A stretch of 64,000 nt of DNA, from positions 704,501-768,500 of the forward strand of contig NZ_CP080623.1 in assembly GCF_019599045.1 (NCBI RefSeq). The letters are read 5' to 3'. The stretch's first letter is position 1, and every line of letters starts with the position of its first letter. The stretch is from Roseovarius sp. SCSIO 43702 (lineage in GTDB: Bacteria > Pseudomonadota > Alphaproteobacteria > Rhodobacterales > Rhodobacteraceae). A program made the translations under genes and the position numbers. Positions 1 to 8,756 of this stretch are shown in pieces. The notes beneath the pieces were generated by a model. The model ran no database searches, was not told where the DNA came from, and was given only the letters and a program-made list of their open reading frames with translations.

Positions 1-95
1 GCGTGTCGCTGATGCTGGCCTGTCTCATCCCGCGCCATCCCGAGCCGGGCAACGAGACGCGGTTCTCGGTGCCCCTGCCGCGCCCCGCCGAGTGA
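1..95 (+). CDS. C-terminal end of an unidentified protein (partial)
   Basis: An open frame enters from the left edge and stops at TGA 93-95, giving about 30 residues ending in PLPRPAE. Its stop lies 11 bp before the prmA start, so the two are probably co-transcribed. Too little is present to assign a family. The frame uses the same GC-rich codons as its neighbours, which is the main reason for calling it coding. Confidence 0.45.
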   Translation, partial: VSLMLACLIPRHPEPGNETRFSVPLPRPAE

Positions 96-106
96 GAGGA
101 AAGAGA

Positions 107-976
107 ATGCCCACCTATACCGCGCTGACCACCCTTGCGGGTCGGGAAATGGCCGAGGCCCTGGCCGAGGCGATGGAAATGCTGGACCCCGAGCCCACGG
201 GCGTCGGCACCTTCGAGATCGAGGACGGGTCGGGCACCTGGGAGGTGGGCGGCTATTTCACCGAAAGCCCCGACGAGGAGGCGCTGGCCATGCTCGCCCG
301 GGTCCACGGCGCGCGGCCCTTCGCCGTGTCGGAACTGCCCGACGAGGACTGGGTCGCCAAGGTGCGGCGCGAGCTGGTCCCGGTCGAGGCGGGGCGGTTC
401 TTCGTCTACGGCAGCCATGACGCGGACCGGGTGCCCGAGAACTGCGTGCCGCTTCTGATCGAGGCGGCGATGGCCTTCGGCACCGGCCATCACGGCACCA
501 CGCAGGGCTGTCTGCGGGCGCTCGACCGGCTGGCGGGCGAGGGGTTCGAGGGCAGGGCGGTCGCGGACATAGGGTGCGGCACCGCCGTTCTGGCGATGGC
601 GGCCGCGCGCCTCTGGCCCGGCGAGGTGCTGGCGAGCGACATCGACGAGGTGGCCGTCGAGGTGGCGCGGGCCAACGTGGCGGCCAACGGGCTCGAGGGC
701 CGGGTGACGTGCCTCGAGGCGACGGGATTCGATCACGACCGGCTGCGCGCGGCGGCGTTCGACCTGGTCTTCGCGAATATCCTGATGGGGCCGCTGATCG
801 AGCTGGCCCCCGAGATGACGGCGCGGCGGGTGCCGGGCGGCTACGCGATTCTCTCGGGCATCCTCAACGAGCAGGCCGACGACGTCGTCGCGGTTTACGA
901 GCGGAACGGAAACGATCTTGTCCATCGCGACGAGATTGGTGAATGGACGACGCTGGTTCTGCGAAAAAGTGTCTAG
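107..976 (+). CDS. prmA: Ribosomal protein L11 methyltransferase PrmA
   Basis: This protein (289 aa) is the S-adenosylmethionine-dependent enzyme that trimethylates ribosomal protein L11 in the cytosol. The second half holds the class I methyltransferase core: a glycine-rich motif I (VADIGCGTAVLAMAA) at about residues 150-165, preceded by the family-typical AFGTGHHGTT stretch, and a later FANILMGPL motif equivalent to the catalytic NPPF region. The N-terminal third is the L11-recognition part. I chose ATG 107 over an in-frame GTG at 92 because the purine-rich AGAGGAAAGAGA lies just upstream and the product then starts MPTYTALTT. Length is normal for the family. Confidence 0.95.
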   Translation: MPTYTALTTLAGREMAEALAEAMEMLDPEPTGVGTFEIEDGSGTWEVGGYFTESPDEEALAMLARVHGARPFAVSELPDEDWVAKVRRELVPVEAGRFFVYGSHDADRVPENCVPLLIEAAMAFGTGHHGTTQGCLRALDRLAGEGFEGRAVADIGCGTAVLAMAAARLWPGEVLASDIDEVAVEVARANVAANGLEGRVTCLEATGFDHDRLRAAAFDLVFANILMGPLIELAPEMTARRVPGGYAILSGILNEQADDVVAVYERNGNDLVHRDEIGEWTTLVLRKSV

Positions 977-1084
977 AATTTCCTTAGAATCGAGCCTTTT
1001 CAGGGCGGCTGCCCCGAAATTGCCACATTTCGGACCTAGCTTTGAACTCCTGATCTGGCGGGGGCCGGACAACGGAATGCTGCT

Positions 1085-1426
1085 ATGACCGATGCCATGA
1101 ACGGATTTGGAACGCGCCTCAAGAGCCTTCAGCGCAAGCACGCCAAGATGGCGCGCGGATACGAGTGCAAGGTGGGGCGCGACGGCCTCATCGTCTTTCG
1201 CCCGAAGCGCCGGCGTCCCGGCGTGCCGTGGCGGGGCATCGCCCTCCTGGTGCTCGGGTTTCTCTGCTTCAAGGGCCTCGTGCTCGCCCATATGGGCCCC
1301 GAGGGCTATGCCGAGCGCGTGAACGAGATGCGCCGGGGCGGTGCCGTCGAGCAGGCGGGCGCGATCGTCATGCAGGTCGACCCGGTCGCGGATTTCGTCG
1401 CGCGTCAGCTGGCCCCGCATATCTGA
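1085..1426 (+). CDS. Small membrane protein of unknown function
   Basis: A 113-aa protein with a basic N-terminal region (FRPKRRRPGVPW) followed by one hydrophobic segment at about residues 50-68 (GIALLVLGFLCFKGLVLAH). The remainder is a soluble tail of about 45 residues. This suggests a single-pass inner-membrane protein with a cytoplasmic basic N-terminus. I recognise no domain. It stands alone, separated from prmA by 108 bp, and converges on the DUF1127 gene across a shared terminator. The upstream ribosome-binding site is weak. Confidence 0.7.
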   Translation: MTDAMNGFGTRLKSLQRKHAKMARGYECKVGRDGLIVFRPKRRRPGVPWRGIALLVLGFLCFKGLVLAHMGPEGYAERVNEMRRGGAVEQAGAIVMQVDPVADFVARQLAPHI

Positions 1427-1481
1427 CAGGACGGTTTCTCAGGCGTGAGCCGCGCGCCGGGCGAGGCGGCCTCGCGAAACG

Positions 1482-1517
1482 AAAAAACCCCGCACCGGGC
1501 CTCGGGTGCGGGGTTTT
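1482..1517. terminator. Bidirectional intrinsic terminator
   Basis: A perfect 9-bp stem (CCCCGCACC, 1488-1496, with GGTGCGGGG, 1505-1513) is flanked by six A on the left and four T on the right. It can therefore end transcription in both directions between two convergent genes. Confidence 0.9.
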
Positions 1518-1566
1518 CTCGTTGGTCGGGCGGCCCTGGGGAGAGACGCCGCCGGACCGGGCCGGT

Positions 1567-1755
1567 TCAGAGACCGACCGACACGCGACGGATGTCGCCG
1601 CGCTCGAGACCGATATCGTTGAGTTCGCGGTCGGTGAGACGCGACAGCGCGTTGCGGGTGACGCGGGTGTCGTTCCACGACGCGATGCGGGCCACCAGAC
1701 GCGCGAAGAGCGAGCCGTTGGCGTTGAGCGGGCGGGTGATTTCGATTGCAGCCAT
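1567..1755 (-). CDS. DUF1127 domain protein
   Basis: A 62-aa protein ending in the DUF1127 (YjiS-like) signature: an arginine-rich helix followed by LSRLTDRELNDIGLERGDI. Family members are short, often abundant regulatory proteins in alphaproteobacteria; some act on RNA turnover or on phosphate and carbon metabolism, but the role of this one is unknown. The start at 1755 has a strong ribosome-binding site (AAGGAAG) about 7 bp upstream. Transcription ends at the bidirectional terminator downstream. Confidence 0.92.
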   Translation of the reverse strand: MAAIEITRPLNANGSLFARLVARIASWNDTRVTRNALSRLTDRELNDIGLERGDIRRVSVGL

Positions 1756-2028
1756 GATGATCTTCCTTCTTGAGCCGCGATCCGTGGAAAGATGTTCCCC
1801 CGTGGGAGCCGTTCGCGGGATCGTGTCGTCATTCTCTGAAGCGGCAGATAGTCCGGGCGCCGCGATCTCACAACCGTGCAAAATCGCATAGTCCCTATGC
1901 AGTTTCTGCATGAGTCTCCCGCGCCATGTCGCCACCGCATGGGTGGCGGTGGCGCGCATGACGCTTGGCGTTTGTTCCCCTTTCGTGCTAAGCCTTCGCG
2001 AAAGACCTTGAAAGGGGCAGGGGCAGGC

Positions 2029-2547
2029 ATGCGCGTCATTGGAATAGATCCGGGGTTGCGGAACCTCGGTTGGGGCATCCTCGATATCGACGGAAGCCGC
2101 CTGAGCCACGTCGCCAACGGCGTGTGCAGGTCCGAGGGGACCGAACTTGCCGCGCGGCTTCTCTCGCTCTTCGAGCAATTGAGCGCGGTGATCGCGACCT
2201 ACGCCCCCGACAGCGCGGCGGTCGAGCAGACCTTCGTGAACCGCGACGGGGCGGGAACGCTGAAGCTTGGCCAGGCGCGGGGGGTCGCGATGCTGGTCCC
2301 GGCGCGGGCCGGGCTGAGCGTCGGGGAATACGCGCCCAACACGGTCAAGAAGACGGTGGTGGGCGTCGGCCATGCCGACAAGACGCAGATCGCGCACATG
2401 GTGCGGATGCAGCTTCCGGGGGCCGTTCCCGAGGGGCCGGACGCGGCCGACGCGCTGGCCATCGCCATCTGCCACGCGCATCACATGGGCCACGCGCGGG
2501 CCATGATGCGCGCGGCGGGCGGGGGCGCGGCCCGGGTGCGCGCATGA
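2029..2547 (+). CDS. ruvC: Holliday junction resolvase RuvC
   Basis: RuvC (172 aa) is the endonuclease that cuts Holliday junctions symmetrically during recombinational repair. The RNase H-like fold shows its first acidic residue in [14 protein letters not shown] at the N-terminus, the glutamate in VEQTF near residue 70, and [15 protein letters not shown] near the C-terminus carrying the last acidic residues. ATG 2029 gives the normal N-terminus and has a G-rich ribosome-binding site. The stop overlaps the ruvA start (ATGA), which indicates translational coupling. A 7-bp hairpin (1930-1948) sits in the leader, of no known function. Confidence 0.97.
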   Translation: MRVIGIDPGLRNLGWGILDIDGSRLSHVANGVCRSEGTELAARLLSLFEQLSAVIATYAPDSAAVEQTFVNRDGAGTLKLGQARGVAMLVPARAGLSVGEYAPNTVKKTVVGVGHADKTQIAHMVRMQLPGAVPEGPDAADALAIAICHAHHMGHARAMMRAAGGGAARVRA

Positions 2548-3209
2548 TCGGGCGGATCGCGGGGCGGATCGACTATCGCGCCGAGGACCACGTGCTGATC
2601 GACGTGCGCGGCGTGGGCTACCTGGTCTTCTGCTCGGAGCGCACGTTGCAGGCGTTGCCGGAGGTGGGCGAACATGCGGCGGTCTATACCGACCTGCTGG
2701 TGCGCGAGGATGTGCTTCAGCTCTTCGGCTTCACCACGCTGGTCGAGAAGGAGTGGCACCGCCTGCTGATGAGCGTGCAGGGCGTGGGCGCGAAGGCGTC
2801 GCTGGCGATACTGGGCGCGCTGGGGCCCGATGGCGTGGGGCGCGCGATCGCCCTTGGCGACTGGAACAGCGTCAAGGCCGCCAAGGGGATCGGGCCAAAG
2901 ACCGCGCAGCGCGTGGTGAACGAGTTGAAGGACAAGGCGCCGCAGGTGATGGCGATGGGCACCGGCCCCGCCCGTGCGCCCGCGCGGACGGCCCCGGACG
3001 GGGACGAGGTGATCGAGGCGCCCGTGGCGGTGACACCCGCGGGTGGCAACCCCTCGGCGCAGGCGGAGGCGCTGTCGGCGCTGGCCAATCTCGGCTACGC
3101 TCCGGGCGACGCGGCGGGCGCGGTGGCACAGGCGGCGGGCGAGGCGCCCGAGGCCGACACCCCCGCGCTCATCCGCGCGGCGCTGCGCCTCTTGGCGCCG
3201 AAGGGGTAG
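2544..3209 (+). CDS. ruvA: Holliday junction branch migration complex subunit RuvA
   Basis: RuvA (221 aa) binds four-way junctions as a tetramer and loads RuvB. The N-terminal OB-fold begins [10 protein letters not shown]. Two helix-hairpin-helix motifs follow: [17 protein letters not shown] and [16 protein letters not shown] ([14 protein letters not shown]). A flexible linker then leads to the C-terminal RuvB-contacting domain ([10 protein letters not shown]...). The start overlaps the ruvC stop by 4 bp, and ruvB follows after 27 bp, so this is a ruvCAB operon. Confidence 0.97.
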   Translation: MIGRIAGRIDYRAEDHVLIDVRGVGYLVFCSERTLQALPEVGEHAAVYTDLLVREDVLQLFGFTTLVEKEWHRLLMSVQGVGAKASLAILGALGPDGVGRAIALGDWNSVKAAKGIGPKTAQRVVNELKDKAPQVMAMGTGPARAPARTAPDGDEVIEAPVAVTPAGGNPSAQAEALSALANLGYAPGDAAGAVAQAAGEAPEADTPALIRAALRLLAPKG

Positions 3210-3236
3210 GGGAACGGCAGGATTGGACCAGGTGAC

Positions 3237-4265
3237 ATGACCGACCCCGACCCCACATTGCGCCCCGAGCGGCTGCCCGAGGATTTCGACCGGGCGCTGA
3301 GGCCGCAGACGCTTGACGATTTCATCGGGCAGGCGGAGGCGCGGGCGAACCTGCGGGTTTTCGTGCAATCGGCGCGGCAGCGGGGCGAGGCGATGGACCA
3401 CACGCTGTTCCACGGCCCCCCCGGCCTGGGCAAGACGACGCTGGCGCAGATCATGGCGCGCGAGCTGGGGGTGGGGTTTCGCATGACGTCGGGGCCGGTG
3501 CTGGCCAAGGCGGGCGACCTCGCGGCGATCCTGACCAATCTCGAGGCGCGCGACGTCCTTTTCATCGACGAGATCCACCGCCTCAACCCGGCGGTGGAGG
3601 AAGTGCTCTATCCCGCGCTCGAGGATTTCGAGCTCGATCTCGTGATCGGCGAGGGGCCGGCGGCGCGCACCGTGCGGATCGAGTTGCAGCCCTTCACGCT
3701 CGTCGGTGCGACCACGCGGCTCGGCCTGCTGACCACGCCGCTGCGCGACCGGTTCGGCATCCCGACGCGGCTCCAGTTCTACTCGGTCGAGGAGTTGCAC
3801 CGGATCGTCTCGGGCAACGCGGCGAAGCTCGGGGTCGAGACCGAGACCGAGGGCGCGATGGAGATCGCGCGGCGCGCGCGCGGCACGCCGCGCATCGCGG
3901 GGCGGCTCCTGCGGCGGGTGGTGGATTTCGCGTTGGTCGAGGGCGACGGGCGCATCACCCGCGCGCTGGCCGACGGGGCGCTCACGCGGCTGGGAGTCGA
4001 TGCGCTCGGTCTCGACGGGGCCGACCGGCGCTACCTGCGGCTCATCGCCGAAGCCTACCAGGGCGGACCGGTGGGCATCGAGACGCTGAGCGCCGCGCTG
4101 AGCGAGAGCCGCGACGCCCTCGAGGAGGTGATCGAGCCCTTCCTGCTGCAACAGGGCCTTCTCCAGCGCACGCCGCGCGGCCGGATGCTCACGCAGGGCG
4201 GATGGCGGCATATCGGCCTCGAGCCGCCCCGCTCCGACGCGACCGGCGATCTCTTTGGCAAGTGA
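3237..4265 (+). CDS. ruvB: Holliday junction branch migration ATPase RuvB
   Basis: RuvB (342 aa) is the hexameric AAA+ motor that drives branch migration with RuvA. Walker A is [11 protein letters not shown] at about residue 60 and Walker B/DEAD-like is [10 protein letters not shown] at about residue 105. The sensor and arginine-finger region ([18 protein letters not shown]) follows, with the C-terminal winged helix ([17 protein letters not shown]) last. Length is normal. It is the third gene of the ruvCAB operon. Confidence 0.98.
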   Translation: MTDPDPTLRPERLPEDFDRALRPQTLDDFIGQAEARANLRVFVQSARQRGEAMDHTLFHGPPGLGKTTLAQIMARELGVGFRMTSGPVLAKAGDLAAILTNLEARDVLFIDEIHRLNPAVEEVLYPALEDFELDLVIGEGPAARTVRIELQPFTLVGATTRLGLLTTPLRDRFGIPTRLQFYSVEELHRIVSGNAAKLGVETETEGAMEIARRARGTPRIAGRLLRRVVDFALVEGDGRITRALADGALTRLGVDALGLDGADRRYLRLIAEAYQGGPVGIETLSAALSESRDALEEVIEPFLLQQGLLQRTPRGRMLTQGGWRHIGLEPPRSDATGDLFGK

Positions 4266-4356
4266 GGCGCTTTCGGGTATCTGGAACCGGAACGACGCCG
4301 CACGCCGCGCATGCCGGGCGTGCGACGGCAGAGAGACGGGAACGAAGGGGGCAGGG

Positions 4357-4983
4357 ATGACGCCTGAACAGGTCGAGGCGCTTTTTACCCGCAGCGACGG
4401 AAGCTATCTTTTCGCGCGGTGGGGACGGCCCATCGCGCCCATCGTCTTCGGCGTGGATGACGCGACGCTCGAGGTGGTGAAGGGCGCGATCGAGGCGGTG
4501 GTGCAGGTGGCCGGGCACCGGATGGCCGAGACCGACCCGGAACTGGGCGCGAACCTGATGATCTTCTTCTTTCGCGAGTGGGACGAGCTTCTGGACGTGC
4601 CGGATCTCGGGCGGCTGATCGAGGGGCTGGAGCCGCTTGTCGCGCGGCTGAAGCGGGCGGAGGCGAACCAGTACCGCGTCTTTCGTTTCGACGAGGCGGG
4701 CGCGATCCGGGCGAGCTTCGTCTTCCTGCGGATGGACGCGCATCTGAGCGCGGTGCCCGCCGAAACGCTGGCCCTGAGCCAGGTGGTGCAGACCGTGCTC
4801 CTGTGGTCGGACACGGCGTTTCGGGAGCTGTCGCCGCTCGCCGTCATGCCCGAGGGGGGTGCGGTCATCCTGCGCCCGGAAATCGCGCGGCTGATCGGCG
4901 CGGCCTATGATCCGGTGATGCCCGCGATGGCGCAGGATCCGAGCCACGCGCTGCGGCTCGCGGCGCGGATGCGGACGAATTGA
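4357..4983 (+). CDS. Conserved protein of unknown function
   Basis: A 208-aa, probably cytosolic protein with no signal peptide or membrane segment. Visible features are FARWGRPIAPIVFGV near the N-terminus, an FFFREWDELL stretch near residue 70, and a helical middle. I recognise no characterised family. ATG 4357 is chosen because AAGGGGGCAGGG lies just upstream; an in-frame earlier start would add about 34 low-complexity residues. Its stop overlaps the possible TTG of the next frame, so it is probably transcribed with the LysM genes that follow. Confidence 0.75.
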   Translation: MTPEQVEALFTRSDGSYLFARWGRPIAPIVFGVDDATLEVVKGAIEAVVQVAGHRMAETDPELGANLMIFFFREWDELLDVPDLGRLIEGLEPLVARLKRAEANQYRVFRFDEAGAIRASFVFLRMDAHLSAVPAETLALSQVVQTVLLWSDTAFRELSPLAVMPEGGAVILRPEIARLIGAAYDPVMPAMAQDPSHALRLAARMRTN

Positions 4984-5024
4984 GCGGCGCGCGGGGGCCG
5001 GGGCGGGGCCGGACGGGTGCCGCC

Positions 5025-6056
5025 ATGCGCGGGATGCGCGCGGCGCTGGCCTGCGCGGCCCTTGCCTGCGCGTCGGGCGCCTTGGCCGGCACCTGCGAAC
5101 AGACGCATGTCGTGGCAGCGGGAGAGAGCCTGTCGGTCATCGCCGAGCGGTATCTCGGCAGCGCGGCGGCGTGGGAGGCCATCCACGAGGAGAACCGCGA
5201 CATGCTGGGCGCCTCGCCCGATACGCTGCGCGTGGGGATGCGCCTTCGGCTGCCCTGCCCGCGGGCCGGCGGCGACGCGGCCGAGACACCCGTTCCGGCC
5301 GCCGCGGCGGAGCGTGTCGACCTGCTGACCGCGCCGGGCTTCGCCCCGTTCGCGGATCGTGACCTGCCGGGGGGCGGGATGCTGACCGAACTGGTCGAGG
5401 CCGCGTTCGGGGCCGCGCCCGACGCGGGAGAGGTCGCCCTTCACTGGGTCGAGGACCGGGCCGCGCACCTCTCGCCGCTGCTTGAGACGGGACGATACGA
5501 CCTGGGCTTTCCCTGGCCGAGGCCCGATTGCGAGGCCGACCCCGACGAGCCGCTTTGTGCCGAGTTGATCTTTTCCGCGCCGATGTTCGAGGCGCTGGTC
5601 CTGCTGTTCGTCGATGCCGCGCGGCCCATCGCCTTCACCAAGGACGCCGATATGCGCGACAGGGTGCTGTGCCAGCCCGAGGGGTTTCCCGATTACTTCT
5701 TCGACATGGACGGGCGCGACTGGCTGAGGAAGGAGCGGATCACCCTGCGGACGCCCGAAAGCGCGGCAGCGTGTTTCGACCTGCTCATGGCGGGCGAGGT
5801 CGATGGCGTGGTTCTCGACGAGTTCGCGGGGCGGCACGAGGTCGCCGAACTGGGGCTGGGCGACCGGGTGGCCGAGGCCGAGGGGCAGCCCGTCGCGATC
5901 GTGACCTATCACGTGGTGGCCCACAAGGCGCATCCGCAGGGCGCGCTGCATCTGCGGCGGTTCGACGAGGGGCTGGCTGCCCTCCGGGCGGAAGGCAGGT
6001 TCCGCGAGATCGTGGGCCGGCATCTCGCGCGGGTCTGGGCGGAGCGTCGGCCATGA
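5025..6056 (+). CDS. Secreted LysM plus solute-binding-protein-like protein (copy 1)
   Basis: A 343-aa exported protein. After a signal peptide (RAALACAALACASGALAG) comes one LysM domain (THVVAAGESLSVIAERYLG, about residues 30-80, ending RLRLPCP), which in this family binds peptidoglycan. A linker leads to a region of about 230 residues resembling family 3 periplasmic amino-acid-binding proteins (FAPFADRDLPGGGMLTELVE, then YDLGFPWPRPDC). It overlaps the next gene by 4 bp, and that gene has the same architecture. The PWPRPDC motif and paired cysteines are shared by both. The substrate is unknown. An in-frame TTG at 4980 would extend the N-terminus, but ATG 5025 gives a compact signal peptide. 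Confidence 0.8.
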   Translation: MRGMRAALACAALACASGALAGTCEQTHVVAAGESLSVIAERYLGSAAAWEAIHEENRDMLGASPDTLRVGMRLRLPCPRAGGDAAETPVPAAAAERVDLLTAPGFAPFADRDLPGGGMLTELVEAAFGAAPDAGEVALHWVEDRAAHLSPLLETGRYDLGFPWPRPDCEADPDEPLCAELIFSAPMFEALVLLFVDAARPIAFTKDADMRDRVLCQPEGFPDYFFDMDGRDWLRKERITLRTPESAAACFDLLMAGEVDGVVLDEFAGRHEVAELGLGDRVAEAEGQPVAIVTYHVVAHKAHPQGALHLRRFDEGLAALRAEGRFREIVGRHLARVWAERRP

Positions 6057-7078
6057 ACCGGGGCCGGACCCTCGCGCTTGCGGTGCTTCTCGTGGGGCTG
6101 ATGCTGCCGGGAATGGCCGCGGCGCGTTGCGACGTAACCTACCGGGTGAAGGCGGGCGACACGCTCTTCTCGATCGCCGAGATGCATTACGGGGATCGCG
6201 AGAGGTGGACGCTTCTTCGGCAGGCGAACCGCGCGAAGCTCGGCCCCGGAAGCGAGGTCGAGGCGGGGACGGAAATCCACATCCCCTGCCGCGTCGCGGC
6301 CCCGGCGGGCGGGAGCGACGGACCGGGAGAGGACTTCGCGCAACTCACCCTCGTGACCGGCGACGACTACGCGCCCTTCAGCGACCGGAACTGGCCCGAG
6401 AACGGGCTGGCGACCGAGCTTGTCACCGCCGCGATGGAGCAAAGCCCGGCATCGGTGCCCTTCACCATCGCGTGGGAGGAGGACTGGTCGCGCCATCTCT
6501 ACCCGCTTCTGGCCGAGCAGGACCACGACATGGGGTTTCCCTGGGTGCGGCCCGATTGCGAGGCCACGCCGGAGGCCGACAAGTGCCGCGATTTCCACTG
6601 GTCCGAGCCGCTGATGGACCTGCCGATCATGCTTTTCGTGAAGGCGGGCGGTGGCGTGACCTACGAAAGCGATGCCGATGTCGAGGGGATGACGCTCTGT
6701 CGTCCGGCGGGGTTCTTCACCCATGATCTCGACCGGGCGGACCGCCGCTGGCTTGCGGACGGGAAGATCACGCTGTTGCAGCCAGAGACGCCGGAGGACT
6801 GTTTCGAGGAGGTGATGGCCGGGCACGCGGACGCGGCGGTCTTCAATGTCTTTCTGGGCGGCACCAAGATCGTGCAGATGGGGCTGCGCGGGAAGATCGT
6901 GCCGCTCGAGACGCCCCTGTCGCGCGAGACGCTGCATGTGGTCGTCGCGAGGACGCATTGGCGCGGCACCGTGCATCTTTACCGGATCAACTCGGGGCTC
7001 GCCGCATTGCGCGCCTCGGGCCGTTACGACAGGATCGTCGCACGCCATCTGGAGACCTTCTGGGGACAGCTCGAATGA
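6053..7078 (+). CDS. Secreted LysM plus solute-binding-protein-like protein (copy 2)
   Basis: A 341-aa paralogue of the preceding gene. It has a signal peptide (LALAVLLVGLMLPGMAAA), a LysM domain (YRVKAGDTLFSIAEMHYGD) and a solute-binding-like domain (YAPFSDRNWPENGLATELV, MGFPWVRPDCEATPEADKC). The shared FPWxRPDC motif and the acidic aromatic pocket segments suggest both bind a related ligand. The start overlaps the stop of copy 1 (ATGA), and the stop overlaps ybgC by 4 bp, so these genes probably form a translationally coupled string leading into the tol-pal region. Function beyond wall-associated ligand binding is inferred. Confidence 0.82.
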   Translation: MNRGRTLALAVLLVGLMLPGMAAARCDVTYRVKAGDTLFSIAEMHYGDRERWTLLRQANRAKLGPGSEVEAGTEIHIPCRVAAPAGGSDGPGEDFAQLTLVTGDDYAPFSDRNWPENGLATELVTAAMEQSPASVPFTIAWEEDWSRHLYPLLAEQDHDMGFPWVRPDCEATPEADKCRDFHWSEPLMDLPIMLFVKAGGGVTYESDADVEGMTLCRPAGFFTHDLDRADRRWLADGKITLLQPETPEDCFEEVMAGHADAAVFNVFLGGTKIVQMGLRGKIVPLETPLSRETLHVVVARTHWRGTVHLYRINSGLAALRASGRYDRIVARHLETFWGQLE

Positions 7079-7461
7079 CGCACCGTTTCGATATCCGCGT
7101 GTTCTACGAAGACACCGACATGGGCGGGATCGTCTACCACGCCAATTACCTCAAGTTCATCGAGCGCGCGCGCAGCGACTGGGTGCGCGAACTGGGCGTG
7201 GACCAGGTGGCGATGAAGGCGCAAGGCATGGCCTTCGCCGTGCGCCGGATCGACGCCGAATACCTGATGGCCGCGCGATTCGACGACCGGCTGGAGGTGC
7301 GCACGCGCACCGTTTCGGTCTCGGGGGCGCGGCTGGTCATGGAGCAGGAGGTGACGCGCGGCGAGGACATCCTCTTTGCCGCGACGGTCACGATCGTCTG
7401 CATCAACGACGCGGGCCAGCCGGTGCGCCTTCCGGCGAATATCCGCCTGCTTTTGCACTGA
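7075..7461 (+). CDS. ybgC: Acyl-CoA thioesterase YbgC (Tol-Pal associated)
   Basis: A 128-aa hot-dog fold thioesterase of the 4-hydroxybenzoyl-CoA thioesterase type. The catalytic region YEDTDMGGIVYHANYLKFIERAR-like segment (residues about 10-32) holds the conserved aspartate and the YHANY motif. YbgC is the usual first gene of tol-pal clusters, where it hydrolyses short-chain acyl-CoA or acyl-ACP and is linked to phospholipid metabolism. Here it overlaps the upstream LysM gene by 4 bp and precedes tolQ by 116 bp. Confidence 0.95.
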   Translation: MTHRFDIRVFYEDTDMGGIVYHANYLKFIERARSDWVRELGVDQVAMKAQGMAFAVRRIDAEYLMAARFDDRLEVRTRTVSVSGARLVMEQEVTRGEDILFAATVTIVCINDAGQPVRLPANIRLLLH

Positions 7462-7495
7462 TCACGCGATTTTTGACGCCCGACGGCCGATGATG

Positions 7496-7523
7496 TTGGC
7501 TTTCCGCGCCGATCTCGTCTAGT
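7496..7523 (+). promoter_or_regulatory. Possible promoter for tolQRAB
   Basis: TTGGCT (7496-7501), a 16-bp spacer and TCTAGT (7518-7523) lie about 55 bp before tolQ, in the only sizeable gap between ybgC and the tol genes. The -10 match is weak, so this is a guess from position and spacing. Confidence 0.25.
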
Positions 7524-7577
7524 TTCGCCGCAAAACAAGGCCATATAGCAGCGGCCGGACAATAAAAGAGCAGGCAG

Positions 7578-8273
7578 ATGGAAGCAGAAACCCTCGCATT
7601 GGCGCAGGAGATGGATTTCTCCATGTGGTCGCTATTCGCGCGCGCCACCTTCGTCGTGAAACTCGTGATGCTGATGCTGATCGTGGCGTCCTTCTGGGCG
7701 TGGTCGATCATCATTCAGAAGCTCATCATGTATCGAAAGGCGCGCAGTGAAGCCGAACGCTTCGACCAGCGCTTCTGGTCGGGCGAGCCGCTCGACGAGC
7801 TGTTCGAGGAGATCGGGACCGACCCCGACGGCCAGTCCGAGCGGGTCTTTGCCGCCGGGATGATGGAATGGCGGCGATCCCATCGCAACGACGGGGGCAT
7901 GATCGCCAACGCCACCGCGCGGATCGACCGGAGCATGGATGTGGCCATCGCCAAGGAAAGCGAGCGCCTGCAAAGCGGGCTCAACGTGCTGGCCACCGTG
8001 GGCTCGACCGCGCCTTTCGTGGGGCTTTTCGGCACCGTCTGGGGGATCATGCACGCCTTCATCGGCATCGCCGAGGCGCAGAACACGAACCTTGCCGTGG
8101 TTGCGCCGGGCATCGCCGAGGCGCTTCTGGCCACGGGGCTGGGCCTTCTGGCGGCCATTCCGGCGGTGGTCTTCTACAACAAGCTGAGCGCCGATGCGGA
8201 CCGGATCGTGGCAGGCTACGAGGCCTTCGCCGACGAGTTCGCGACGATCCTCAGCCGCCAGTTGGACAGCTAG
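7578..8273 (+). CDS. tolQ: Tol-Pal system proton channel protein TolQ
   Basis: TolQ (231 aa) forms with TolR the inner-membrane proton channel that energises TolA. It has three membrane segments: near residues 20-45 (LVMLMLIVASFWAWSIII), in the GSTAPFVGLFGTVWGIM region near 145, and in LLATGLGLLAAIPAVVFYN near 180. The last two carry the ExbB/TolQ/MotA family signature. The gene is followed directly by tolR with no gap. Confidence 0.97.
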   Translation: MEAETLALAQEMDFSMWSLFARATFVVKLVMLMLIVASFWAWSIIIQKLIMYRKARSEAERFDQRFWSGEPLDELFEEIGTDPDGQSERVFAAGMMEWRRSHRNDGGMIANATARIDRSMDVAIAKESERLQSGLNVLATVGSTAPFVGLFGTVWGIMHAFIGIAEAQNTNLAVVAPGIAEALLATGLGLLAAIPAVVFYNKLSADADRIVAGYEAFADEFATILSRQLDS

Positions 8274-8747
8274 ATGGGCGCCGGTGTCGTTCAGAAATCG
8301 GGCGGCGACAGCCGCCGCAGGCGCGGACGCGGACGCTCGCGCCCGATGTCGGAGATCAACGTCACGCCCTTCGTGGACGTGATGCTGGTGCTGCTCATCA
8401 TCTTCATGGTGGCCGCCCCGCTCATGACCGTCGGCGTTCCCGTCGAGCTTCCCAAGACCGCGGCGAACGCGCTGCCGGGCGAGGAGGAAGAGCCGCTCGC
8501 CATCACCATCACCGCCGAGGGCGTGGTGATGATCCAGACATCCGAGGTGCCGCGCGAGGAGCTCGTGAACCGGCTGCGCGCCATCTCGACCGAGCGTGAC
8601 AGCACCAAGGTGTTCCTGCGCGCGGACGGCGCCGTGCCCTATGCGGACGTGGTGCAGGTGATGGGCGCGCTCAATCGTGGCGGGTTCGACGATATCGGTC
8701 TTGTCACCGATGCGGGCGGGCCGACGCTTGACGAGACGGACGGCTGA
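8274..8747 (+). CDS. tolR: Tol-Pal system protein TolR
   Basis: TolR (157 aa) has one membrane segment preceded by INVTPFVDVMLVLLIIFMV (about residues 27-45). This contains the conserved aspartate that carries protons in the TolQ-TolR channel. The periplasmic domain follows (DDIGLVTDAG near the end). The basic N-terminus (SRRRRGRGRSR) is cytoplasmic. Its start follows the tolQ stop immediately, which implies coupled translation. Confidence 0.97.
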   Translation: MGAGVVQKSGGDSRRRRGRGRSRPMSEINVTPFVDVMLVLLIIFMVAAPLMTVGVPVELPKTAANALPGEEEEPLAITITAEGVVMIQTSEVPREELVNRLRAISTERDSTKVFLRADGAVPYADVVQVMGALNRGGFDDIGLVTDAGGPTLDETDG

Positions 8748-8756
8748 CGACGCGCC

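Noticed and set aside
1930..1948. Hairpin in the ruvC leader considered as a riboswitch or attenuator
   Set aside because: Only 7 bp with no conserved ligand-binding blocks and no T tract.
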